A stretch of 64,000 nt of DNA. Source: Ardenticatenaceae bacterium. Lineage in GTDB: Bacteria; Chloroflexota; Anaerolineae; Promineifilales; Promineifilaceae. A model generated the notes under the pieces. The model ran no database searches. It saw nothing but the letters and a program-made list of their open reading frames with translations, and was not told the DNA's origin. Below are positions 42,913 through 52,004 of the stretch, in pieces. The translations under genes and the position numbers were made by a program. Location of the stretch: contig JACKCB010000002.1 in assembly GCA_020634235.1 (NCBI GenBank), forward strand, positions 1,426,001-1,490,000. Reading direction: 5' to 3'. Position 1 is the first letter of the stretch. Each line of letters opens with the position of its first letter.

Positions 42913-43575
42913 ATGAACGAACAAGAAACAACCCGAGCCAGAATACTCGGCGTCCTCATCCAGGATGCCCGTCTACACGCCGGCCGTTCAGCCGCCGACT
43001 GCGCTCAGCTCCTGGGCCTGTCGCCGGAAACCTACGCCAAAGCCGAGCGGGGCGAATACATCATCTCCCTGCCAGAACTGGAAGTCCTGGCCATCTACCT
43101 GGACGTACCCATGGCCCATTTTTGGGGCAGCCAGACCCTGGGCACCCCCAAAAGGCCCGACTACCAGACCCTGCTCATGCTGCGGCACAAGATCATCGGC
43201 GGCCTGCTGCGCCGGGCACGGCTGGAAACTGGCAAGAGCGAAGAGCAGTTGGCCGCCGAAGCCGGCATCCCCGCCGCCCAACTGCGCGAGTACGAGCTGG
43301 GCCACCAGGTTGTGCCAATTCTGGAACTAGAGCGCCTGGGCCGGGCCTTGGGCGTATCCCTCTCCTACTTCGTGGACGACGACCGGGGTCCCCTGGGCCG
43401 GCACGAGAACGAGCAGAAAATGCGCCGCTACTTCAACGAACTGCCACCCGACGTCAGGGCCTTCGTGGTGGAGCCGGTCAACATCGGCTACCTGGAAACA
43501 GCCATTCGCCTCAGCCAGCTCGACGTCTACCGTTTGCGGCAGATCGCCGAAGGGCTGCTAGACATCACCCTATAG
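42913..43575 (+). CDS. Regulator with two XRE-type helix-turn-helix domains
   Basis: 220 aa. The first HTH is at about 10-65 (AADCAQLLGLSPETYAKAERG) and the second at about 98-152 (SEEQLAAEAGIPAAQLREYE). A C-terminal helical region of about 50 residues follows. Two tandem HTH units in one chain suggest binding to a bipartite site. No Shine-Dalgarno precedes the ATG. The gene heads a plus-strand run; the TPR gene follows after 34 bases. The targets are unknown; autoregulation at 42823-42866 is possible. Confidence 0.82.
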   Translation: MNEQETTRARILGVLIQDARLHAGRSAADCAQLLGLSPETYAKAERGEYIISLPELEVLAIYLDVPMAHFWGSQTLGTPKRPDYQTLLMLRHKIIGGLLRRARLETGKSEEQLAAEAGIPAAQLREYELGHQVVPILELERLGRALGVSLSYFVDDDRGPLGRHENEQKMRRYFNELPPDVRAFVVEPVNIGYLETAIRLSQLDVYRLRQIAEGLLDITL

Positions 43576-43609
43576 CCATCTGCGGGGTCTTCCCCACCAC
43601 GAGTGAACC

Positions 43610-44140
43610 ATGTCTGACACGCTCAAAGAAGAAGGCCTGACCCTATTCCGGCGCGGGCTGCAAGACGAGGCCCTGGCCAAATTTGAAGCTGCCGCCGCAT
43701 CCTACGCCGCCGAGGGCAACGACACCGGCCGGGGCGAAATGCTCAACAACATCGGCGTCATCCAGCGCGTCAAGCGCAACTACCCGGCCGCCATCGCCGC
43801 CCTCACCCAAGCCCAGGAACTGTTCGCCCGCATCGGCGACACCAACCGCCAGGCCCAGGCGCTGGGCAACCTGGGGGATCTATACGCCACCCAGGGCGAG
43901 CACGTGCAGGCCCAACGCTGCTACAGCGACTCAGCCGAACTGTTTGCCCAGGTAGGCGACCGCGAAAAGCAGAGCCAGGTCCTCCGGGCACTCAGCCTCT
44001 ACTACCTGCGCCAGCGCCAGTTTGCCCTGTCCATGCGCGTCATGGACCAGAGCCTGACCGCACTCCCGCAGCGCAACATTTTCCAGCGCATCTTCCACAG
44101 CATGGTCCGCTTTGCCCTGCGCCTGTTTGGCGGCACATAG
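43610..44140 (+). CDS. TPR-repeat protein
   Basis: 176 aa with about three to four tetratricopeptide units between residues 5 and 150 (e.g. ALAKFEAAAASYAAEGN, AIAALTQAQELFARIGD, AQRCYSDSAELFAQVGD). The last 25 residues are hydrophobic and aromatic (IFQRIFHSMVRFALRLFGGT) and could touch the membrane. TPR domains are protein-binding scaffolds. It follows the double-HTH gene by 34 bases and precedes a sugar symporter, so it may be co-expressed, but a specific role cannot be read from sequence. Confidence 0.8.
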   Translation: MSDTLKEEGLTLFRRGLQDEALAKFEAAAASYAAEGNDTGRGEMLNNIGVIQRVKRNYPAAIAALTQAQELFARIGDTNRQAQALGNLGDLYATQGEHVQAQRCYSDSAELFAQVGDREKQSQVLRALSLYYLRQRQFALSMRVMDQSLTALPQRNIFQRIFHSMVRFALRLFGGT

Positions 44141-44186
44141 CTCCGACCCACGACCCGGCCGGGTATCACCCCACGCCCCCAACTGA

Positions 44187-45596
44187 ATGCCCCCACCCAC
44201 CGAACCGCCAACCAGCCTCCCCACTCGGCTCAAATTCGCCTACGGATTGGGCGACTGGGGGGCCTCAGCGGCTACAACCGCGCGCAACCTCTTCTGGTTC
44301 TTCTTCCTCACCAGCGTCGTGGGGCTGCCGGCCAGCATAGGCGGCACCATCTTGCTCATCGGCCGCATCTGGGACAGCATCAACGACCCCCTCATCGGCG
44401 CGCTGAGCGACCGGGTGAATACCCGTTGGGGCCGCCGTCGCCCATTCTTACTCTTTGGCGCAATTCCCTTCGGCATCACCTTCATCCTCATCTTCACCGT
44501 CCCCCCCTTCACCAACTCCCTGGCCATCGCCGCCTACTACGTGTTCGCCTTCTTGCTATTCGACACCCTCTACACAGCCATCAACGTCCCCTACTCCGCC
44601 CTGACACCAGAACTGACCGACGATTATGATGAGCGCAGCAATCTGGCCGGCTGGCGCATGAGCGTGGCCATTACCGCCGCCCTGGTAACCGGTGGCACCT
44701 TCAAACTGCTGGCCGAGGGACCGTTTTATCGCTGGCTGGGCAGCATCCCGGCCGGGTACACCCTTGCCGCCGCCCTGTGGGGCATCACCCTGGCCCTCCC
44801 CCTGCTTCTCCTCTTTGCCATCGTCCGCGAACCCAAAGACCACCGCCCCGTCGAGACCCCCATCCGGCCCATCCAGACCTTTCGCCAGGTCTTCGCCAAC
44901 TACCCCTTCCGGCTGGCCGCCATCATCTACCTGCTCAGCTTCTCGGCCCTCGACATCGTCCTCATCGTCTTCATCCGCTATCTCATCGACTACATCGGCA
45001 TCGAGCCTGGCTTCGATAACATTCTACTGGCCGCCATCCTGGGCGTCGGGCTGCTCAGCATGCCCCTCACCGTGGCCCTCATGCGCCGCTTTGGCAAACG
45101 GGAAACCTACATCGGCAGCATGATCTACTTCATCCTCATCCTGCTGTTCATCAGTCGCATCCCGCCGGGCGGGCAAGACCAGATGCTGCTGGCCGCCCTG
45201 CTGGCCGGCCTGGGCTACGGCGCGGCCAGCGCCATCCCCTGGGCCATCGTCGCCGACGTCATCGAAGCCGACGAGCTGCACTCCGGCGAACGGCGCGAAG
45301 GGATCTACTACGGCTTTCTCGTCTTCTTTCGCAAACTGGCCGGCGCCGGCTCCGCCTTCGTCGTGGGCTGGGCGCTCACGCTCACCGGCTTCATCAGCGG
45401 CACCGGCGGCAGCGTCCCCCTGCCCCAGCCCGACAGCGCCCTGCTGGCCATGCGCATCATGGTCAGTTGGGTACCGGCCGCGCTGCTGGTGCTGGCCGTA
45501 ATTGTTGCCTGGCGTTACCCGCTAACCCGCGTCGCCTACAATGACATTCGCCGCCAGCTCATGGAACGGCGCGCGCCCGCCAACTCGGAACCATAA
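44187..45596 (+). CDS. GPH-family (MelB-like) sugar:cation symporter
   Basis: 469 aa with twelve TM helices. GPH marks are FAYGLGDWGASAATTARNLF at the N-terminus, GRIWDSINDPLIGALSDR between helices 2 and 3 (cation/sugar-binding Asp residues), and WGRRRPFLLFGAIPFG. The family imports melibiose-type glycosides, pentosides or hexuronides with Na+ or H+. No glycosidase or isomerase gene lies next to it, so the substrate is open. The gene ends 50 bases before an inverted repeat. Confidence 0.88.
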   Translation: MPPPTEPPTSLPTRLKFAYGLGDWGASAATTARNLFWFFFLTSVVGLPASIGGTILLIGRIWDSINDPLIGALSDRVNTRWGRRRPFLLFGAIPFGITFILIFTVPPFTNSLAIAAYYVFAFLLFDTLYTAINVPYSALTPELTDDYDERSNLAGWRMSVAITAALVTGGTFKLLAEGPFYRWLGSIPAGYTLAAALWGITLALPLLLLFAIVREPKDHRPVETPIRPIQTFRQVFANYPFRLAAIIYLLSFSALDIVLIVFIRYLIDYIGIEPGFDNILLAAILGVGLLSMPLTVALMRRFGKRETYIGSMIYFILILLFISRIPPGGQDQMLLAALLAGLGYGAASAIPWAIVADVIEADELHSGERREGIYYGFLVFFRKLAGAGSAFVVGWALTLTGFISGTGGSVPLPQPDSALLAMRIMVSWVPAALLVLAVIVAWRYPLTRVAYNDIRRQLMERRAPANSEP

Positions 45597-45649
45597 TCTG
45601 CCGGCAGCCGGGCTTTCTCCGGCATAAGAGTGACTGTGCAGGTGTAGCC

Positions 45650-45688
45650 TGAGCCTGTCGAAGGCGGAACCGGGCTTCGACAAGCTCA
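45650..45688. repeat. Intergenic inverted repeat (TGAGCCTGTCGAAG type)
   Basis: Arms TGAGCCTGTCGAAG (45650-45663) and CTTCGACAAGCTCA (45675-45688) pair with one mismatch over an 11-nt loop. Repeats of this sequence type are common between genes in many bacteria. It may serve as a terminator for the symporter gene. Confidence 0.6.
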
Positions 45689-45736
45689 ACCCTCGAAGAC
45701 GTGTACAGATTGGCCACCACAGAACTTGAGAGAATA

Positions 45737-46645
45737 ATGGTAACGCAGCTATTCCTGGTAACCCCGGCCGGGGCGCAACCCCTACCCCTGCCCCCCGCCG
45801 CCGCACACAACAGCGACATCCACACCCTGTTCGACAACCTGCCGCTGGGCGTCTACACCGCCCTGCGCACCTTCGAACACAACAAATTCCTCTACCTGGA
45901 GGCCCACCTGGACCGCCTGGAGCAGTCTATGGCCCTGCTAGGCTGGGATTTTCGCCTGCCCCGGCCGGACCTCTGCCAGGCCCTGGACCAGGCCTGCACC
46001 GCCTATCCCGGCCGGGACGCCCGCGTACGCATCGACGTCCTGGCCGCCGCACCGGCTCGCTGGGGCCTGGACCAGCGCGGCGACACCGGCCGGGTACTCA
46101 TCGCCCTGGCCCCTTTCACCCCGCCGCCCGACCACTGCTACCAGGAAGGCGTTAGCGTAGACCTGGCCCCCGGGCTGCACCGCGACCATCCCCAGGCCAA
46201 AACAGCCGACTTTGTGCTGGCGCGGCGCGCCGAACTGGCCCGGCATACCGCCCCGGCCGGGCGCGAAGCCCCCTACGAATACCTGCTCACCGACCCGGCC
46301 GGGTACATCCTGGAAGGCAGCAGCAGCAACTTCTACGCCGTGCGCCAGGGCACCATCTGGACTGCCGGCGAAGGCGTGTTAGGCGGCATCACCCAGCACA
46401 TCCTCTTTCAACTGCTAGAAACGCTGCGGCTGCCCCTGCGCCACCAGGCCATCCACGTGGCCGACCTGCCCACCCTGGACGAAGCCTTCCTGACCAGCTC
46501 CTCCCGCGGCGTCATCCCCATTGTCCGCGTGGATGGACAGCCCATCGGCAGCGCCCGGCCGGGGCCAATCACCCACCAGCTAATCACCGCCTACAACCAG
46601 CACGTGACCCAGGCCCTGCGCCGCGCCACATCCCCAACCCCCTAA
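45737..46645 (+). CDS. Class IV PLP-dependent aminotransferase or lyase
   Basis: About 302 aa from the ATG at 45737. The probable PLP Lys is in HPQAKTADFVLARR (about residue 154), with EGSSSNFYAV and GVLGGITQHIL as the typical cofactor-phosphate region, and LTSSSRGVIPI near the C-terminus. The fold type IV family includes branched-chain aminotransferase, D-amino acid aminotransferase and 4-amino-4-deoxychorismate lyase. I cannot choose safely; the presence of EAFLTSSSRGVIP is common to all three. The peroxiredoxin gene follows after 20 bases. Confidence 0.85.
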   Translation: MVTQLFLVTPAGAQPLPLPPAAAHNSDIHTLFDNLPLGVYTALRTFEHNKFLYLEAHLDRLEQSMALLGWDFRLPRPDLCQALDQACTAYPGRDARVRIDVLAAAPARWGLDQRGDTGRVLIALAPFTPPPDHCYQEGVSVDLAPGLHRDHPQAKTADFVLARRAELARHTAPAGREAPYEYLLTDPAGYILEGSSSNFYAVRQGTIWTAGEGVLGGITQHILFQLLETLRLPLRHQAIHVADLPTLDEAFLTSSSRGVIPIVRVDGQPIGSARPGPITHQLITAYNQHVTQALRRATSPTP

Positions 46646-46665
46646 CCCCAAAAGGAGACACTCCC

Positions 46666-47130
46666 ATGCCAGACACCGGCGATTTTGCCCCCGACTTTGA
46701 ACTCCTGTCCGACGAAGAAAAAAGCGTCAAACTGGCCGACTTCCGCGGCCAGCGCGTCATCCTCTTTTTCTACCCCAAGGCGGCCACCCCCGGCTGCACC
46801 ACCCAGGCCTGCGGCTTCCGCGATAACTACCCGGCCATCAGCGCGGCCGGGGCCACCGTCATCGGCATCAGCCCCGACAGCCCGGCCGTCCTGGCCAAAT
46901 GGAAAGCCAAAGAAAAGCTCCCCTACATCCTGCTCTCCGACCCCGACCACATAGTCGCCGAGGCGTACGGCGTTTGGGGCGAAAAGAGCATGTACGGCCG
47001 CAAATACATGGGCATCATCCGCAGCCACTTCGTCATCGACGCCCACGGCCGCCTGGAAGACAGCCAGGTCAAGATCAGCCCCAAAGACAGCGTCACCCAG
47101 GCCCTCAAAACCCTGGCCGCCAACGCCTGA
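46666..47130 (+). CDS. bcp: Thioredoxin-dependent peroxiredoxin (Bcp/PrxQ type)
   Basis: 154 aa. The active-site region TPGCTTQACGFRDNY holds the peroxidatic Cys and a second Cys five residues later, the PrxQ/Bcp arrangement. It reduces hydrogen and organic peroxides with thioredoxin. AAAGGAG is well placed before the ATG. It closes the plus-strand run and faces the GT-C gene, with a strong shared terminator between. Confidence 0.95.
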   Translation: MPDTGDFAPDFELLSDEEKSVKLADFRGQRVILFFYPKAATPGCTTQACGFRDNYPAISAAGATVIGISPDSPAVLAKWKAKEKLPYILLSDPDHIVAEAYGVWGEKSMYGRKYMGIIRSHFVIDAHGRLEDSQVKISPKDSVTQALKTLAANA

Positions 47131-47175
47131 AACGTAGTTCATCGGCACGGCGGGAATTGCCAAAGCGAAATAGTG

Positions 47176-47224
47176 TGGAGGGGAGGCATCAGCCGACTGT
47201 GTCTCGGCCAAAGCCTCCCCTCCA
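47176..47224. terminator. Bidirectional terminator between convergent genes
   Basis: Perfect 12-bp arms TGGAGGGGAGGC (47176-47187) and GCCTCCCCTCCA (47213-47224) with a 25-nt loop. It lies between the bcp stop (47130) and the stop of the minus-strand gene at 47249. T tracts are weak. Confidence 0.6.
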
Positions 47225-47248
47225 GATAAGAAACATTAACCGAACGCC

Positions 47249-50200
47249 CTAGCGCACCAGGAACAGCCGCCCATCCGGCAGCGGTTGGCCCTGGGCATCC
47301 ACCACCGGCAGGCGCGTGTAGGCCGCATCCTGGCGGTACAACCCCACAGCCAGTTGAAAATCCCCGGCCGGGTTCACTCCCGCCGGCAGCGCCAGCAGCA
47401 CCTCATCCGCCACCACCTCCCCCGCCGCCCACTGCCCGGTCGGATAGCTGCCATACTGCGGCATCCCATCCTGCTGCGTCACAATCTCGCCCGTGGCCGG
47501 GTCGATGAGGTGCGCAAAGCGCACGTAATCCTCCCGGCCGGGGACCAGCGCCCCCCAATACAACGTCAGCCGCCAGTCTGCCGCCTCCGGCAGCAGCGTA
47601 TAGCCGTGCAGGACAATCGCCTCGCCAAAAACAGCCCCCACCGGCGTCAGCCCGGCCGGGAGCGTGAACGACGCCGTTTGCGGCAGGAATTGCAGCCCGC
47701 CGGCCACCCAATCCAGCGTTCCCAGGCGGCGTGTCAGCCGCACTTCACTGCTGGCCACATCATACAACTGCACCGTTAGCGCCAGCGGGCCACGACCCGG
47801 CAACTGCGGCGGCAGCGGCAGCCCCAACCAGTCTGGCACCCATTGGCCGGCCGGCCAGCCGCTGCTGGGCTGGAAACCATACCCCGGCTGGCTGTCACAT
47901 TGGGCCAGCGTCACCCCGGCCGGGTCCACCAACCGCAGCGAGACATTCAAATTGCCCGGCAGCGGCTGCGGCGTCAGCCAGGCCAATTCCAACCGCAGTT
48001 GTCCTTCCGCCGTGCCCGGTGCATTACAGCCAAACGGGCTTTGTGGCCGCCAGCCAGGCGGCTGCGGCTGGGGCACCGCCCCCTGTACCGCCACGTCATC
48101 CACGCGCACCTGCAGCGCGGTGGCTAACTCACCGGCCGGGCTACCACCTGCCGGCCCGGCCACGCGCAGCGGGCGCAGAAACAGATCGCCCCGCGCCTGG
48201 CCCGAGGGCGTCAGCGGCACGCTGTTGGCCAGCACCAGGCGCGGCACATACAGCCCGGCCGGGGCGTTGGCCGGAATGGTTAACGCAAAAGCCATCTGGC
48301 CGGCCGCCCGTGGCTGGGTCTGGGCCACCAGCAGCGGCGCATGGCCCACCCGGTTAACCGCCGGTGTGGCCAGGGCCAGCGTCACCGCCTCACCCGCCGC
48401 TGCGCCCGCCGGCAAATCCCAGGCCAGGTTAACGGTCAGCGTGTCGCCGGGCGCCACCGTTTCGGCACTGTACGCATATTGCCGCAGCCGGCTGCCATCG
48501 TCAAAGAGAATGCCCTGCGGCGCGTGATGCAGATAAGCCATCTGGGCAAAATCCCAGGTGAGCGTGCCCGCGTCGTGAGCCGGCGCCGGCCAGAGGTGGG
48601 CAGCGATGGCCAGCACGCCCGCGCCCGCCGCCAGCCCCACGCCCCAGCCAGCCAGCCCCCTACCCGGCCGGGAACGGGTCACAATTAGCCAGCCCAACAG
48701 CCCCAACACCCCGGCCAGGGACAGCAGTTCGGCGGCCAGGCGCAGCGGGGTGCGTCCCAGTTGCAGGGTCAGGGTGTGGTCCCCGGCCGGGACCCCATCC
48801 AGCAGCATCAGGCCAGAACCGGGCGCGGCGGCCAGAGGAAAAGGCGCGCCATCCAGCCGGGCCTGCCAGCCCGGCCAATAGAGCGTGGGCAGCATAAAAC
48901 TGGCCCCGGCCGGGTCACTCACGGCCAACTGCCAGCTTTGCCGGGTGGCCTGCCGGGTTTGCAGCCGGGCCAGCCCCGCGCCGCGCAGCACCACGGCCAC
49001 ATCCCGCTGGCCGCCGCTCAGCCAGGGACCGGTTTGGGGGCGAGGCTGCACCGTGGGCGGCAAATATTCGGCGCTGACGGTACTGCCGATGTTGCCGCTG
49101 AACCACTCGTAGGCCGCCAGGTGTTCGGCGGTTACGTCGGCGTCGGTCAGCGGCAGGAAGTCGGTGGTCAGGTTACCCAAGCCGCTCACCAGCAGGACCA
49201 GCACCCCGGCCGGGACCAGCAGCACCCGGCCGGGCAGCCAGGCCAGCGCGCCGGTTAGCAAGGCAGCGGCCAGCGCCTGCACCGATAAAAAGCGCCACGG
49301 GAATTGGGTGTACGGCAGCAGCGGCAAATGGTCCCACACCGGCCGGGAGAGGGGCGAGAGCATGAAGGTGGCCAGCAGCAGCACGGCGCTGGTGAACAGC
49401 CCGGCCGGGGTGATAGATCGCCGCCGCCAGGCCTGGCCCAGCAGCACCAGCAGGCCGGCCAGGGCCAACCCGGCCTGCACCAACCCCATGTGAAACGCCT
49501 CCCGGCCGGCAACGTCGTAGTTGAACAGCAGGCTGCCCTGCACCGGGTTGGCCAAAAAATGGTTGCCGTAATGAAAATAGCCAGCCGTCACCGGCCCGGT
49601 TTGGGCCAGCCCCGTCTCGCCTAGCGCAGGCAGCCAAAACCAGGCAGAAAGCACCAGGCCCAGCCCCAGTGCCGCCGCCCCGGCCAGCACAACCGGCCGC
49701 CGCAACTGCCAGCGCCGCCCCTGCCGCCGCCAGACGGCCAGCAGCAGGTACAACAGCAAGAAGGGGGTGAAGATGAGGGCGGAGATGTTGTGGCTGAGGA
49801 TGAGCGCGGCAAAGCTCAGGGCGAGTAGGAGGATGGTGGGGCGTCCCGGCCGGGACACCAATTCATCGGCCGCCAGCAGGACCAGCGGATAGAGGGCCAT
49901 CGCCCAAAATTCAGCCAGCGAATCGCCGCGCACATACACGTTCACCATGTGGAACGGGGCCAGGCTGTAAGCCGCGGCCGCCAACAACCCGGCCCAATCG
50001 CTGCCCAGCCAGCGCCGGGCCAGGTGGTAAATAGCCAGGGCTGCCAGCAAGAAGCCGGCCAACTGCGCCAGCTTGATGGCCCCCACCAGGGAAAAACCCA
50101 GGAAACGAAAGAGCGCCGCCACGTAGATCGACAGCGGCGCGTAGAAATTATAGAAGGGGTAGCCGAAGCCGTAGTTGGCATCCGGCATCCAGCGCACCGG

Positions 50201-50428
50201 AAAATGCCCACCGGCCAGGGCCGTGGTGAGCTGGTGCAACCGCTGCAGCAAAAAGGGACTGTCCCCGCCCCCCCGCGTGTTTAGCAGCCCCGCCTCCCGG
50301 AACAATGGCCAGGCGGCCGCACAAGCAATGAGCAGGACGGCCGCCTGGAAGAAAATGCGGTTTAACTGTCCGCGGGTAACTCTCTCTTGCGCCTTATTCG
50401 TAGAGATTCCACCAGAGGTACGACGCAC
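47249..50428 (-). CDS. Large multi-TM membrane protein, probable GT-C glycosyltransferase
   Basis: 1059 aa. About twelve TM helices lie in the first 590 residues, with GGGDSPFLLQRLHQL and FPVRWMPDANYGFGYPFYNF in the first outer loop, as in the 6-pyruvoyl-tetrahydropterin-synthase-related membrane proteins often found in Chloroflexota. The last ~450 residues are a large outer region with two beta-rich segments (e.g. AGDTLTVNLAWDLPAG-like and DWRLTLYWGALVPGRED), similar in style to the C-terminus of 33679-35922. About twelve CCCGGCCGGG copies lie in the gene, the highest density in the window. An envelope polysaccharide role is inferred from its neighbours. Confidence 0.7.
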   Translation of the reverse strand: MRRTSGGISTNKAQERVTRGQLNRIFFQAAVLLIACAAAWPLFREAGLLNTRGGGDSPFLLQRLHQLTTALAGGHFPVRWMPDANYGFGYPFYNFYAPLSIYVAALFRFLGFSLVGAIKLAQLAGFLLAALAIYHLARRWLGSDWAGLLAAAAYSLAPFHMVNVYVRGDSLAEFWAMALYPLVLLAADELVSRPGRPTILLLALSFAALILSHNISALIFTPFLLLYLLLAVWRRQGRRWQLRRPVVLAGAAALGLGLVLSAWFWLPALGETGLAQTGPVTAGYFHYGNHFLANPVQGSLLFNYDVAGREAFHMGLVQAGLALAGLLVLLGQAWRRRSITPAGLFTSAVLLLATFMLSPLSRPVWDHLPLLPYTQFPWRFLSVQALAAALLTGALAWLPGRVLLVPAGVLVLLVSGLGNLTTDFLPLTDADVTAEHLAAYEWFSGNIGSTVSAEYLPPTVQPRPQTGPWLSGGQRDVAVVLRGAGLARLQTRQATRQSWQLAVSDPAGASFMLPTLYWPGWQARLDGAPFPLAAAPGSGLMLLDGVPAGDHTLTLQLGRTPLRLAAELLSLAGVLGLLGWLIVTRSRPGRGLAGWGVGLAAGAGVLAIAAHLWPAPAHDAGTLTWDFAQMAYLHHAPQGILFDDGSRLRQYAYSAETVAPGDTLTVNLAWDLPAGAAAGEAVTLALATPAVNRVGHAPLLVAQTQPRAAGQMAFALTIPANAPAGLYVPRLVLANSVPLTPSGQARGDLFLRPLRVAGPAGGSPAGELATALQVRVDDVAVQGAVPQPQPPGWRPQSPFGCNAPGTAEGQLRLELAWLTPQPLPGNLNVSLRLVDPAGVTLAQCDSQPGYGFQPSSGWPAGQWVPDWLGLPLPPQLPGRGPLALTVQLYDVASSEVRLTRRLGTLDWVAGGLQFLPQTASFTLPAGLTPVGAVFGEAIVLHGYTLLPEAADWRLTLYWGALVPGREDYVRFAHLIDPATGEIVTQQDGMPQYGSYPTGQWAAGEVVADEVLLALPAGVNPAGDFQLAVGLYRQDAAYTRLPVVDAQGQPLPDGRLFLVR

Positions 50429-50493
50429 TTGTAAACGGTGGTGCTGCGAGCAATGACGCAGCCGTAAGTGCGTCGCACCCGATAGGCAAGCTG

Positions 50494-51831
50494 CTAGCCG
50501 CGCTGGCGAATGAGGAAGAAGATCAATCCGCCTAGCAGCAGGACGGCCAGGCAGAGGATGCCCAGGCCAATCGCCGCCACGACTGTGGTACTGCCGCCGC
50601 CCAACAAACCGCCGCTGTCTTCCGTCCCGGCCGGGGTGGGGCTTGCCTCACCGCCGCCCGCTCCAGAGGCCGTTGTGGCCGTCGCCTCGGCGCGGATACG
50701 GCTGCCAAACTCAATGAGCACCGTCTGGCCCTCAGAGACCTGGATCGAGACGTTGGCCGCGGTAGTCATTTCCAATGCCGGCGGCACCTGCTGGGCAATC
50801 TGGTAGGTGCCGGGGGGCAGCCCTTCAAAACAGACCGGGTCCGGCCCAGACGAGACACCCTGGCCAACCAGTTGGTTGTCGGCACTGGCCACGGTAAAGG
50901 TGACACCGGCCATCGCCCCTTCGTCGGCGTCGTGCTGCCCATTGGCGTTGTTGTCGGCAAAGGCGTTTACGCAGATGGTCCCGCCGGGGATGGGCGTTTC
51001 GGTGGGTGTGGCGGTGGGCAAGGGGGTCTCGGTGGGCGGCACCTGGGCGACCTCGGTGGGGAGGGGCGTGTTGGTGGCCACTGGCCCGGGCGGCAGCGGG
51101 GGCGAGGTGGGCTGCGGCGGGGGTGGTGGGCTGGTGGCCGTGGCCGCCGGCCCGGCCGCAACCAGTTCGGCCTTGTCGAACCAGATGTCCAGGTGGGCGC
51201 GGCACTGGTTGGCTCCGGTGAAATTGGCCGCCAGCAGCACGGTGATCTGGTTGCCGGTGGCGGTAGTTTCCACCGAGAACTGCTGCCAGTTGCCAAAGCC
51301 GCCGCTCATGTGCGGCGAACCGGCGGCTCCCCAAACAATGTCGGTGTCATTCCACAGGCCGCTGCCGTTGGGGTCAATGCCGGCCTGCACGCCCATGTTC
51401 ACTTCTGTGTTAGACGCGGCCGGCCACTGTTCATTGGTCGCCCGGCCGGTGGCGTAGAAAGTGAGACGGTAGGTTGTGCCCGGTGTGACGGCCACATTCT
51501 GCATGACGCCGCCGTGCCAGGTATCGAACTGGTTGCCCACGTGCTGCGAGGTGGCGCCATCAAACACGATGGCCGTGTTGGATTCCGGCTCCCATTTTGG
51601 CTTAAAGGCGTAACGGTCGGAGCATTCCGGCGGCTTGAAGCTGCCGGTATCTTCGTGCCAGCGCCCCCAACCCTGGGCAGCGCCGTTGCTGTAGGGTTGC
51701 TCAAGGCTGCCGTTATTGAGGATGTTGCCCTGCTGGGCGGGTTCGGCGGCCACGGGAGCCGGGCGGAATGGCCCAACCAATATGGCGAGCACGATTACCA
51801 GGAACAAAACGCTAAGATAGCTTCTCTTCAT
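50494..51831 (-). CDS. Surface-anchored protein with SdrD-B-like domain
   Basis: 445 aa. A signal peptide (to about residue 29, APVAA) precedes a beta-sandwich domain (about 35-225, NILNNGSLEQPYSNGAAQGW) of the type seen in carbohydrate-binding modules. A Pro/Thr linker (about 228-275) leads to an SdrD-B-like repeat (CVNAFADNNANGQHDADEGAMAG, split here as two short blocks), then a Ser/Gly/Thr linker and a C-terminal TM helix followed by RQRG. It should be exported and held by the C-terminal helix. The gene at 52005-53636 has the same plan. Confidence 0.75.
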   Translation of the reverse strand: MKRSYLSVLFLVIVLAILVGPFRPAPVAAEPAQQGNILNNGSLEQPYSNGAAQGWGRWHEDTGSFKPPECSDRYAFKPKWEPESNTAIVFDGATSQHVGNQFDTWHGGVMQNVAVTPGTTYRLTFYATGRATNEQWPAASNTEVNMGVQAGIDPNGSGLWNDTDIVWGAAGSPHMSGGFGNWQQFSVETTATGNQITVLLAANFTGANQCRAHLDIWFDKAELVAAGPAATATSPPPPPQPTSPPLPPGPVATNTPLPTEVAQVPPTETPLPTATPTETPIPGGTICVNAFADNNANGQHDADEGAMAGVTFTVASADNQLVGQGVSSGPDPVCFEGLPPGTYQIAQQVPPALEMTTAANVSIQVSEGQTVLIEFGSRIRAEATATTASGAGGGEASPTPAGTEDSGGLLGGGSTTVVAAIGLGILCLAVLLLGGLIFFLIRQRG

Positions 51832-51947
51832 ATTCTTTCATCCCTCCGCGCGCATGATACGGGCGTATCTGGCGCAAGCGCATTGCACGAGAGTAAAAAA
51901 GCCTTTGGCGTCTTGCGTTGCCGCAAGATCCGCCGGGGTCTGAAATG

Positions 51948-51983
51948 GCGCTTTTCGGGGACCGGCCGGTCCCCGAAAAGCGC
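51948..51983. repeat. 36-bp perfect palindrome
   Basis: Two 18-bp arms meet with no loop; the centre is ACCGGCCGGT and the ends are GCGC. It lies between the two surface-protein genes. On the minus strand it is followed by CATTTCAGACC, so a classical T tract is missing. It could cap or process mRNA, or mark a former insertion. Confidence 0.7.
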
Positions 51984-52004
51984 ACAGGCCGGGTATATCC
52001 AGGC

